Notes under the pieces: model-generated
Databases searched by the model: none
Told to the model about the DNA's origin: nothing
The model's input: only the letters and a program-made list of their open reading frames with translations
Assembly (NCBI GenBank): GCA_947646735.1
Contig: CANTFK010000239.1
Location: forward strand, 402,782 to 466,781
DNA: 64,000 nucleotides
Direction: 5' to 3'
DNA from: Peronospora farinosa
Taxonomy: Eukaryota > Oomycota > Peronosporomycetes > Peronosporales > Peronosporaceae
Made by a program: the position numbers and the translations under genes
In this document: piece after piece, positions 32,593 through 43,187 of the stretch
How positions within the stretch are numbered: position 1 is the stretch's first letter
Layout: every line of letters begins with the position of its first letter

Positions 32593-33204
32593 TCAACGCG
32601 ATTTGCTCTTCTCATTTCGAGCAATGCCTTCGATTTCACGACGAAGCGTCTCCTTGGCATGAAACAGATCAATCTCTCCCATATTCTCGATGTCCATGAC
32701 GACCTGATCGTATTCATCAGACAAGCTTTTAAGTAATAGGTTCACGAGTTGCTCATCCCGCAAAAATTCATCATTGATGGCTTGCATTGACATACACAGC
32801 TCACCAAGCTTGAGAAAGTGATCCATTACGATTTCTCTTTCTTCATCTTGATCTCGTGCAGCTTTGGACGCATCTGTACCCGATTATGTATGCTTCTTCA
32901 AAGAAAAAATCTTCTTAAAAACTCTCAGGCTTCCACTGTCGTCCCTGCACTCCGAATTATGGATTGAAAAAAAACTAGAATTTATCATAGTACACATATT
33001 TGCAAAGGCCTTCATATCGTTGACTTTCCATGTTGACGCGTTAGCGTCACCTTCACTCGAGGCCTTCGTCGCGTCGATATGTTCCAGCAGTCCCTTCTTG
33101 GCGAGTTTTATTCGTGCGTTAAACTTCCATGCGAAGTAGTTATCTTTATTCAAGACATCATTTGTCTCAGCCGTAGTTGGGCTCATAACCTTTTGCTTAT
33201 TCAC
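32593..33204 (-). mobile_element. Ty1/Copia gag fragment
   Basis: Two minus-strand frames. The upstream one (33204 to 32884) reads NKDNYFAWKFNARIKLAKKG, the Copia Gag N-terminal pattern; the downstream one (32826 to 32593) reads LRDEQLVNLLLKSLSDEYDQ, the UBN2/RVT-type Gag core. A frame break lies between them. Confidence 0.7.
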
Positions 33205-34499
33205 TTACAGAGGTGTAACTGTGAGCGAGGAAGTCAATGGAAACGTATATTAGCTCTTTTAACATACCTACAAATATTGCTAGCCAATCGATTCGTGCTT
33301 GGAAATAGCCATGTAGAAAGCTCATCTGTAAGCTTTTTATATCTGAGCCCTCAACATCTGCCAGTGGTGTCGTTCACTCTATACAGTGTGTGTCACATTA
33401 GCACACTGCTTGAGCAATCGCTGAGTTTTCGTCTTCAACATCATTTACATTTAGTTCATCCTCGTCTCCATTAGGACTTTTTTTGCATGTGCATAATTAA
33501 GATTAAGCGATCGAAAATGTCTTTAGTCTGGTACCGACTTTATAGATATAGAGAGAAGAACAGACCGTCTATTTCAAACATTAAGGATTGGTAAGATGTC
33601 TGGAGTGCTTCTACCAGGACTTCGTCATTCTTCGCCTCGCTGGCTCAATCTGCTGGCTCGAGATGTCGGGCGTCACGGGGGACACTCCGAAAAGGGACGT
33701 GGAATCGGGTATCCAGCCCGAGGTGTAAACAGTGGCTCAATGATCGCAACAAGCGCCGGGCACCACACCGATCAGTCCCGATCGACCGCTGATGCACCTG
33801 GACGGGGCCGATCAATTCACGTTCTTGGCAAGTTCACTTCGTGGGACCGAGATTCGCGCTCAGCGATCGAATCGGCGTCTTGAAGGCTGACGTAGAATAG
33901 CAGGAACTATTGGGGAAAGAGGGAATGATAACCGCGGTCGTCGATCCTCTCCCCCCGGGGGTAACAGGGTTGGTGCTCCCCTTACGGTTCGCACGCTGCG
34001 CTTGCCCCCCATAGCGCACGCAGCAGAGGGAAAACCTCCCCCTCTTATCCTGGGCCTCCCGTTGGAGGGACTCCCGCCCTGGTCGGAGGGGGCCGGTTGA
34101 CCGGCTCTTTGAAGGTCTTCGTCTCTTGGCCGTTGTTGCTCGAAGGCGCGAATTGGGAAGTACTTTATAGATATAGTGTTCTCCTCTGTTTACACACCCA
34201 AATACTTTTCAAGAAGGCCTTGTCTTTCGATGCCGAAGTCCTTGCACGTCTACTTAAGGCTTCATGTTTCATAGCAATAGAATGTCATCGCGTGGAACAG
34301 GGTTATCATCGTCGTGGGTATAGTTGTATCAATAAGGCTACTGCTGATGGTGGCGGCGCCTGATTGTCGCAGCGAAGCGATATTTGATGTCCGTGAAACA
34401 TATATTCACGCAACATCGATTGTATTTTCTGCGTGACTACAAGTCAATTTATGGTCTCAAAAGCAGTCTGGTCGAGACTGAAGCACGGAAGTGAATGGA
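33205..34499. other. Unassigned interval with a GC-rich block
   Basis: 33600-34110 is markedly GC-rich, with runs of C and G (CCCCCCGGGGG near 33952) and frames on both strands, none recognisable. The rest is AT-rich and non-coding. It may be part of another, unrecognised transposon. Confidence 0.35.
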
Positions 34500-36620
34500 T
34501 GGTTCTTTCGTTATAAAATCAGGCGATGCTGGATAAAAAAGCAATCGTATTTGTCTTCAAGTTCATTATAATGACCATCACCATGTAAAATAATATGTCC
34601 AGTTGTTCCAGCAGCAATGTCCTCATTACATTTAAGGTCATGTTCGCCGTCATCGCTTTCCGCATCGTCATGTTCATCTTCTGACTAGATCTCTTATAAT
34701 GTCTTTACTTCATCAGTGTCATCGGCTAAAGCCGCATTGCTGTCAGCAGACACTTCATTGTCTGCTTCAGCGACCCCTTAACCGCTTTTGGAGCGTCGCT
34801 ACCTCCTGCGATATTTTACCCTTTTGCATTTCTTTGAGCGTATTATCGCCATTTTGGGCAGGAAGCTGTACTGGGACTGCTTTCCTACACGCGATGGTCG
34901 TCGCTTGCCAAGTCATCATTGGTGGCCTCTTTATTCGGAAAGTCGCATTCTTGCTCAAAATTTGGTTGTCTGTCATTGCGCAACACTCCGCTCCACAGAG
35001 CTTAGTGTGCATTGTCGCCATCAGTCCAATCCTGCATCGCACCCACCAAGATGTGACAATTCCTCTACATCAACAGCAAAATTTATCAAATTTGCCTCTT
35101 TTTATACGTTAAAAGCCAACGGTTTTTGTTTTCCATCCGCTATTGTAGCCGGATCTTCACGTTCAGCTAAGAAAAACCTTGTTATCTACATGACATTTTA
35201 TTGACTGTTTGCGGCAACCCGATCCTGCACTCCATCCATACTAAGCTATTCCTTCGGTGTGTGGTAGTACGTAGGCGACTCCGAAATGGTAATGTATAGA
35301 TTTGATCCACATTTTACTTCGTATGAGGTCTTTGCAGCACACGCATTTTTATGTAGCCAGCGGTCTGGAGAGCATGTACGAAAAAAAACGGCAGACCAGC
35401 CTAGCGCATCATGGTCTTTACTATCCCGTAAAGTTTATTGTGTGCGTTCCCTTTAGCTTTGTAGCCAAATTTTGTGTGCACGATAGCTACCTTCGCAAGC
35501 TCCTGCCCTTCATCCGTCATACTTGCCTCACTGGGCTTCCAGCTCTACACTCGGCGTCGTCACTTGACTCACGAGTCACCACTTAATCAACTTGTTGGGG
35601 GCCGGGAGGGGCGTTGTCTTTCAGCCAAGCAATGTATTTTTCAATGACTTGTTCCCTTCATATTCATACTTTAGCAGGTAGAGCCTTGATGTAGCGAGAG
35701 TAGCCATCCACCACAACCAAAACAATAGAGTGTTAATAGCAATTGCTTGCTCTCGGTATCCGTAAATCCGCAAAGATCGTGTCACCTATCGAGCGACATC
35801 CGAAACGACTTTTGGCGTCGATTGTAAATGGCAGTCTGGACAATAATCATTCCTCGCCGCTTTAGAACAATACCCTTGACCATGCCATAATCATCCCCAT
35901 CAGTTGGATGTATACTGAGCACGTGTGAGCCAATCGCTCGTACCAGACGTTAATGTCTTCATGCCATTCGTCACGGCAAAAACTGTAACCACATTTTGCT
36001 TCATAAAGTTGTGATGCCACCGCTGTTATGTGCAATAAATGACCAAGCTGTTGTTCATGTATAGTATGAATCACTATGGTATTGTCCTTGAGTCGAATGC
36101 GTAACGATTTACTTGACATTGTTACTTCATGAAGGCATTGCTATGTAGTATAATTGCCTTATCGGATCTGCTCTTTGGCTCGAATGTTGAGATCAGGTGC
36201 TTGTTAAAAAATAAGCATCTGTAGCATATAATTTATTGTGACGAAGCCACTTTCCCGCAGCACTGCAGAGGCTTGCTCTCATTCACATCATAAGCGTTAA
36301 TTGTGTTGTTATCTTGCCTACATATAGCTCTAAGGTATTCATTATTAAGCTAAAGAAATACAATATCGGGTACACATTGTCAAGGAATGTGGGACCTGAA
36401 CAGTGACGTGAAAAGCCAGTTGTACACCATGTTCGACATCTAGACCTGATGCTGCGCAGTCTGCCGACCGAGATGTGTTTATATGATAAGCTGAGAAGGA
36501 AGATACTACTGGGCTCAGACATGCGCATACACGCCCCAAAATCGACTTTGATATGATAAATGTACTCTACATTCCTCAAGAAGTCTGTTTTCACGAGTAT
36601 TAGCATTACAGACATTGCAA
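34500..36620 (-). mobile_element. Second degenerate Ty1/Copia element
   Basis: Minus-strand pieces in the order expected for Copia pol: a protease-region fragment near 36615-36283, the GAG-pre-integrase region (WYERLAHTCSVYIQLMGMIM) at 36119-35862, integrase core traces (IGDTIFADLRIP, VVVDGYSRYIKALP) at about 35810-35680, and the integrase C-terminal region (AGLPFFFVHALQTAGYIKMR) at about 35440-35320. Further down, an acidic frame (EDEHDDAESDDGEHDLKCN) reads to about 34520. Many stops and shifts; no product. Confidence 0.65.
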
Positions 36621-37242
36621 ATTATACATTAGATAAAGAATTAAAACCAAAGTAACGCTAGTCGAAAATATCTATGTCTGAAATTTTTAAAGAACGAGCT
36701 GATTTGATATTTTTCCTTAGTTTTCCATAATGCTACGTTTTTGCCAACACGTGAACCGTATACTTTGAAATCGAGTTTTAATAGATACTAAGACTTCAGC
36801 AAAGCAGCGTATCTTCTGCTCGCCGCTGCAAATATTGTAGAGAGCCTTACAATACTGGAGTCGCACGCATACTGTAGCCGCACACATACTGTAGCCGCAT
36901 ACATGCTGTAGCCGCAACACATACTGTAGCCATAGAACAGCAAGTTCCCGTTAGACATTTTCCAGTTTTGCCCTCGCCCCACTTTGTTGTCAGTTAGTGC
37001 TACTACTTGAAACAAAGGCAGGGCACTGCATCATCCCAGAAGTGGTATACAAAGTCCTTGATGTAGGAGGCCAGCTCGCGCCTTTCAAATTCGCTCAGTT
37101 GACTGGATCTCCGTATGCTTTTTTAAAGGGTGAGCAAAAACATGGGCCAATGGCTGGCAAGTGAGCTTCTCAGACGGCAGGTTTCAGTCGCATTCTTCCA
37201 CGAGAAGTCAGACCAGAGACTACCGGCTCTTGGTCTTCCATT
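36621..37242. other. Spacer before the Myb gene
   Basis: No gene seen. Contains the short tandem repeat noted separately. Confidence 0.45.
36861..36931 (+). repeat. ~16-bp tandem repeat, about four copies
   Basis: Unit close to ACATACTGTAGCCGCA, repeated with small variations. Confidence 0.7.
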
Positions 37243-39361
37243 ATGTTGACGCGATTGAATCCGACAGAGGCCACGACAACTACCCAGCAATCTGGAGCCA
37301 ATCGATCCTCCAAGAAACGCAAAGCCATTGACGCACCCGCCACATTCCGTGCCTCTGCCGCTGCACGTGATGCCATTGGAACTTTAACTCGCTGTTCGCT
37401 CTGTGGCTTTGGCGCTTCGACGCTCGACCATTTACTCACTCACGTGCGCAAGTCGCACGACTGTAATTACGAGCAAACATTGCCTCAAATGGGTACGTGA
37501 CCACCAGTTGGTGGCTACTGATATATCGCTATGAATGGCAATGATTGATATTGTCTTGTCTCTTTCTCTCTCTCTCTTTGTGGCTACAGCATTGTCCTTT
37601 CACGTAGCGCAGATGGTAGTGCAGCATGTACTGGACCAGGCAGCACTAGGAGGTGCTACGAGTGCGTGGCTTGGAGCTATGCAGCAGCAGTTTCCAGTGG
37701 CGGCCGACGTGACGGTCGCTCTTGAACGGAGAGACGCACATGGCGTTGCAACAGCAATTCGCAGCCTTCATGGCACGACACAAACGGGAGAGGATCAAAC
37801 GATGCTGACGACGTTGCAACAAGCTGTGCAGATCTTACGGCAGTCACCACATGCACCCTCAACTACAGACGCCACTCCAGTTCCGGCAGTGGCGATCAAG
37901 CAAGAGGCCCCATCACGTGAGTCAGCTGTAGCAGCATCAGTAGAAACAGAAGACAAAGCAGTGCAGCAGAAGGTAAAAGACTCTAGTATTCACGAGGCAG
38001 AAGCGGCGCAGGCACTTACTGGACTACGAGCTATTGCCTCTAGTGCTACGACAACGGCGACGACAGCTCCACCTGCAACCACGACTTCGTCCTTGCGGCC
38101 ACCAGCTGTGCCAAAGTCGTCTTCTATGGCTCCCCAAGCTTCGTTTCCGTTGTTCACGCTTGGGTCACCGCTGGCCATTACTGCGCCATCAATGCAACTT
38201 AGCAGTCCACACTTAAATTCGTCAGAGGTGTTTGCCGACAGTGCTGCTCGGTCTCCTGGTAATCCGTCATCGTTGCCGAGTCTCTTTGCGCGGAGTCTCT
38301 TGGCACCATTGGCATCCCCGTCTAGTGCGACAGACCCTGGAGACCGATCGGCTCTAGGTGTGGCTGGAATGGGATACCAGAATTCCATGATTGTTCCGGA
38401 CCAATGCAATACACGGAGTTCTACGATTCGACCGGAAATTTCCTCAGCATCTCTCACGCCAGTGTACTACTCACAGTTCCAGGCGCTTCCTTCGGCTACT
38501 AATGGCGTTAGTACTGGCACTGCTGTGGCAAATCGACCAACGCCGGAATCCCCCCTCAAGCGCATAAGCATCACGTCGAAGCAGCTAAGCATAAGGTGCG
38601 ACGAGGAAGTTGCGGCAGCGCGTGCCGCCGCAACTACAGCGGTGACAGCAGATACGGGACTGGTATCGCTGGGTCCAATCTCTGTGCCTGGTATGCCCAG
38701 TACGCCTGCAACCCGCAAAGCCACTCCTCGTCGTTGGACCAAAGAAGAGGATGACGCACTGCGCACTGCTGTCGAAAGCCACCGCGAGAAAAATTGGAAA
38801 GCTATTGCCGCTCAAGTACCTGGTCGCAATCACACGCAATGTCTTCAGCGGTGGACCAAAGTGCTTGCTCCAGGTTTAGTGAAAGGCCATTGGTCTCCGC
38901 ACGAGGATGAGCTCCTGCGGCGTCTTTTAGCAACGGAGCAAAAGAACTGGGGTGATGTGGCCTCGAAGATTCCGGGTCGCACGTCAAAACAGTGTCGGGA
39001 ACGCTGGCACAACCATTTGGATCCGCAGATCGTGCGTGGCGCGTACTCACCTGAGGAAGATCGACTGATTTTGGAGGCACAAGCGCGACTAGGCAATCGT
39101 TGGTCGGTCATTGCAGCGATGCTACCAGGACGAACCGAAGATGCTGTTAAGATCCGTTGGAAGTCGCACTGTCGTGTGTGGCGAGCGCGAAAGTACTTGC
39201 GGAAGAACCCCAACAGCGATGTGAACATGTTGAGCGAGCCGGTGCAAACTCCGAAAACGCCGTTGATACCTCCCACTTGCGACTTTAAGTGGCCGGTGTC
39301 ATTCTCAAATGAAACAGCAGATGAGCAAGAATTGAGTGCCACGGTCGTTGGCGAAGAGTAA
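37243..39361 (+). CDS. C2H2 zinc finger plus three-repeat Myb transcription factor
   Basis: Exons 37243-37492 and 37590-39361, separated by a 97-nt intron (GTACGT...CAG with a pyrimidine-rich tract), encode 673 residues. Near the N-terminus is one canonical C2H2 finger, C-x2-C-x12-H-x4-H (Cys51, Cys54, His67, His72), in exon 1. The middle is Ala/Ser/Thr/Pro-rich and probably disordered. Residues ~464-615 hold three Myb repeats (RRWTKEEDDALRTAVESH; KGHWSPHEDELLRRLL; RGAYSPEEDRLILEAQ), each with the spaced aromatic residues and the recognition helix (NHTQCLQRW, SKQCRERW, EDAVKIRWKSH). It should be a nuclear, sequence-specific DNA-binding protein of the R1R2R3 type. The in-frame ATG at 37541 inside the intron could start a short form without the finger. 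Confidence 0.85.
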
Positions 39362-39567
39362 GACGCTTTATGAACTTCGGTCGACGTAACTTTCAAAAAT
39401 ATGAACCTGTACTGTATCTACTATGTTTGGGACGAATCTCTACATCAAAAATGATTATCATTATTTTATTGGCTGACAGTGACACCCATGACGGTGCGTA
39501 ATTCAACTGAGCTCTTCGCTGCTGTGTCAATTTTACGCGACATAGCAATGCCTTTTTTGCATCAGTG

Positions 39568-41507
39568 ATGATCTCTGACGTCTCTTGTGTACATCCATAC
39601 ATTTGTCTCTTACTAAAACATAGATCTCATCTCTGGAGCTCGCTTTGCAGCCGACGTATCTCGACAGTTCCTCGGACCGCGCAAGTCTGGCTATTCTCCG
39701 TGAAATTGGCGTCTCCTTTGCCGAACTTCCGCTTGGCTCTACACTGACACTCAAGAACGAGTCTGTAGTAAACGTGGCCCCCGACGATGAACTACGAACT
39801 GAGCATTCAAGTACCACCGACGTTGTCTACAAGGTCGTCTCAGGTCCCATGTTCCTGGACGTACGCGACTCGGCCAACTGCTGGGTGCGCTGTTCTTTGA
39901 CAGAGGGTATGACATTCTCGCTACGCTCTTGCACGCTACGCCGCTTCGGGACCATTGACCGCAAGGCTGTGCAACTCTTGGAAAACAGCTACGAATCTCA
40001 AATTCTTTTGACTTGCTTCCCTCGACCGGCGGACGCAGCCAGTCGCTCGACATTGGCAGACGGCAACGCATGTCGTGAACTCGTGTGTGAGCTGTGCCGT
40101 GTGTACTACACTACGGAGTGGATGACGGGCACTGGTGGTGCCATGAGTCTACGTCACGGGGAACGCATCTACGTGACTCCATCGGGTGTCCCCAAGGAAC
40201 GTCTGCAGCCGGAGGATCTGTACGTGCTAGACCCTGACGGTAATATCCTCTCAAGCCCCAAGGCTAAGGATAAAATGAAAGTCCCAAAGCTCTCGGACTG
40301 CGCGCCTCTATTTCTAAACGTGCACAAAATCCGCAAGGCTGCCGTAGTGCTACACAGCCACGGCATCACATGCAACTTGGTGGCTGCGCTTTGCGATGGT
40401 AAGAATGAATTCCGCATCTCGCACCAGGAAATGATTAAGGGCATTACTGGCTATGGATACACAGATACATTGATCGTTCCTGTGATCGACAACGCACCGA
40501 AAGAGTCTGTGCTGGCTGAGCCGATTGCTCGTACTATGGAGGCGTATCCCAATGCGCTTGCTGTGTTGGTTCGTCGTCACGGTCTCTTCGTGTGGGGTGA
40601 CTCGTGGGAAGCTGCCAAGCGTCATGCTGAGTGCCTCCACTACCTGTTTGAGACGGCACTCGAGATGCGCAAGCATGACCTGGACTACACAGTCCCCCCT
40701 GTGTCTGCATCGGTAAAAGCCAATGGTAACTCTCATGAACATCTGCGGGCCGATGAGACGCGCAACAGCATGGCGGAGAAGCATAAGGTAGTAATGCTGG
40801 ACATTGAAGGAACTACGACGCCAATCTCTTTTGTCCATGATGTTTTGTTCCCGTATGTGACGAACAATGTTGCTCGCTTCTTGGAGCAAACGTGGGATTC
40901 GCCTAGCACGAAGGCGGACGTGGCGGCTCTGGTGGACCAGTATAAGAAGGACAAGGCCGATGGAGTAAACCCGCCTGCACTAGATGCCCAGCAGAGCAGA
41001 AAGAACCTAATTGAGGATCTCACTGCTTATGTTAAGTGGAATGTCGAGGCAGACCGCAAAATTGGACCTCTCAAGCAACTGCAGGGCCACATGTGGCTCC
41101 AAGGCTATGAAACCGGTGAGCTAAAGGCACTTGTGTTTGATGATGTTCCTCCATGTCTTGATCGTCTGCGTGTTCGTGGTGTGCGTGTGGGCATCTACTC
41201 GTCCGGTTCACGCCAGGCCCAGAAGCTGCTTTTTCAATACTCTGACAAAGGCGATTTGCGCGAGTATCTGACTGTTTATTTTGATACGAAGATTGGCCAC
41301 AAACGTGAAGTTGAGAGCTACAAAGAAATTGTTGAGAGTCTCGGCGTAGACAGTGCTAAGGATGTGCTTTTTGTCACGGACGTGATTGAAGAGGCTCAAG
41401 CCGCTGAAGCAGCCGGACTCGACACTGTTTTGTCCGTGCGTCCAGGCAACAAGCCGCTGCCGGAGTCTCACCACTTTGCTACAATTCACTCCTTCAGTGA
41501 GCTGTAA
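39568..41507 (+). CDS. Methionine-salvage fusion: ARD-like + MtnB dehydratase + MtnC enolase-phosphatase
   Basis: The main frame has no ATG before its homology begins, so I propose a 7-codon first exon 39568-39588 and a 62-nt intron (GTACAT...GCAG) before exon 39651-41507, giving 625 residues. Residues ~8-115 resemble acireductone dioxygenase (AILREIGVSFAELP; GPMFLDVRDSANCWVRC), but the metal ligands are replaced. Residues ~145-355 are methylthioribulose-1-phosphate dehydratase, a class II aldolase fold, with zinc ligands in VVLHSHGITCNL and RRHGLFVWG. Residues ~385-620 are the HAD enolase-phosphatase E1 (VMLDIEGTTTPISFVHDVLF; YSSGSRQAQKLLF). The enzyme would catalyse successive steps returning methylthioadenosine to methionine in the cytosol. 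Plants have a similar MtnB-MtnC fusion. Confidence 0.87.
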
Positions 41508-41728
41508 GGCACATGGTCCACGTCCTGCACACAACGTATAAACACTTGGTGACCATATTGTAGCAGAACATTTTGCTATCATACGACACCGCCGCTTCAC
41601 TGCTCTTGAACACAGCGTCGTTTTAAGATCAATCTGTAGCCATCCTCTTTAACTGTAACAATTACTCTTATGCTCTAGAATTCGTTTGGTGGTCTCATTA
41701 CCATCACAATTACTAAAGCTGCTCCACC
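41508..41728. other. Short intergenic region
   Basis: AT-rich spacer holding the promoter of the next gene; no specific motif recognised. Confidence 0.4.
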
Positions 41729-43187
41729 ATGTCGTCTTGCGAGGAGCTCACTAGCTCCACAGACGCCACATTAACATGCCCCACCTCTACAGACCTTCAA
41801 GAAGACATGTCTAGCTCCACTCTTGCGCTTTTTGCAGCTTCCGAATTGCCTTCTTCGTCTCATAATGATGCTGCAAATGTAGCCACAACTGCGCTGCATT
41901 TAGAATGCTACGCGTCGGAGCTTCTACTGTGGCTACAACGATCCGACGCGACGTCTCCAGCCGACGAAGCGCTTTTTCTTTTTTGAGACGAGGCATCCTG
42001 AGTTGCTGGATGATCTGCCGCTATTATTTACGTGGCTCTCGCTCTTCTTAGCGCAACATGAAGACTCGTCCAATGTTGAGGCCATGCAACAGCTCGATAG
42101 CTCCGGCAATATATCTGCAGTTGCCGAGGAATTTGCACTCAAAAGTGCTCTGACGCTGCTTTACTGGAAGCACGAGGATGAGCGGCATCAGCTGACTGAG
42201 CAGAGGGTAGACACTGTGGGGACGGACACGAGTAGTAAAGCGAGGACAGTGTTTCAAGACGAGAAGGGACTGCTGCAATGGGTCCTCGAGCGCAGGCAAG
42301 TGTCTCTTACGCGACAGGACATTATCAACCACGTGCTGGAAGAGTATCCAATTTTTGCGGCGTCCAAGAGCGCAGCAGCGCTTAAAGTTTGGACGTCGAG
42401 GTTCCTGAAGAAACACATCCAGCCACAGCCATCAATAGTGTCAGCAGCTGAAGCGGTCGTGTCCAAGGTGATGGATGTGAGCCAAGTTGCTGATGAGACG
42501 GAGCTGGCGGCAGTGGAGGCGCACAAAGGGGTGGAGGTCGAGTCGGCGACGAGTGCGCCGACGATGCTTTTGCCACAGTCCCAATCTGCGAATGATACTC
42601 AGGAAGAAGTGGCAGATACAGAATCTAGGAGAATCACGACGATAGTGCGGCATACGAGCAAGCGGCGATCATGTTCAGGACGCTACACGCTGTTCTCGAA
42701 CGAATTTAAGCTGCACGCAGTAAATATGCTGGAAGAGGGCAAAAGTGTTGCTGAAGTGGCAAAAGAGGTGGGACTGAAGAACTCCAATTGCTTAAATTAT
42801 TGGAAAAGTATTCGTGACAAACTAATCACGTCAGAGCGGAAGCGCTTTCGTTTAGCTGGAGGAGGACGACGTAGTAGTTGTACATTCGAAGATGAACTGC
42901 TTACATGGGTCAGCCAGCGTCATCAACGAGGACAAGGTCAGTATTATCCAACGGTGAGAGTTGAAATAGAAGTAGAAGTTTCGAGCTAACTTGTTCTCGC
43001 ATCTGTGACAGGTACCGATGTCAAGGCTGTTCTAGAGTACATGAGGCAGCATCATTCGTCCTTTACGGAAGGCAAAAAGGAGCCGACACTACGCAAGTGG
43101 ATTCTGCGCTTCTTCAAACGTTGCTGGCGAGCTCCATTTACATCGATGGACTCGCAAGATGCAGAAAAAGCGTATATATTTGTCTAA
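41729..43187 (+). CDS. CENP-B/Psq-like DNA-binding protein with a frame break
   Basis: The ATG at 41729 sits in a good context (CCACCATG). Its frame ends at 41986 right after a T-rich run (CTTTTTCTTTTTTGAG), while the next frame continues the protein without loss, joining ADEALFLF to ETRHPELLDD. One T too many explains it. The second frame runs to 42936, where a 75-nt intron (GTCAGT...ACAG, 42937-43011) leads to exon 43012-43187. Features: an HTH-like block LLQWVLERRQVSLTRQDI (42268 onward), a Psq/transposase-type HTH (FSNEFKLHAVNMLEEGKSVA with EVAKEVGLKNSN), and a CENP-B-like second helical block split by the intron (ELLTWVSQRHQRGQG / TDVKAVLEYMRQHH). Likely a domesticated transposase-related DNA-binding protein. 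The break may be an assembly error or a real mutation. Confidence 0.6.

Noticed and set aside
34699..35112. 137-codon plus-strand frame with hydrophobic stretches
   Set aside because: Opposite to decayed Copia sequence; no start context or family.
38034..39396. Several antisense frames over the Myb gene
   Set aside because: Shadows of a biased coding sequence; the sense frame has clear Myb repeats.
40350..40889. 179-codon antisense frame in the salvage fusion gene
   Set aside because: Fully inside a conserved gene on the other strand, with no features of its own.
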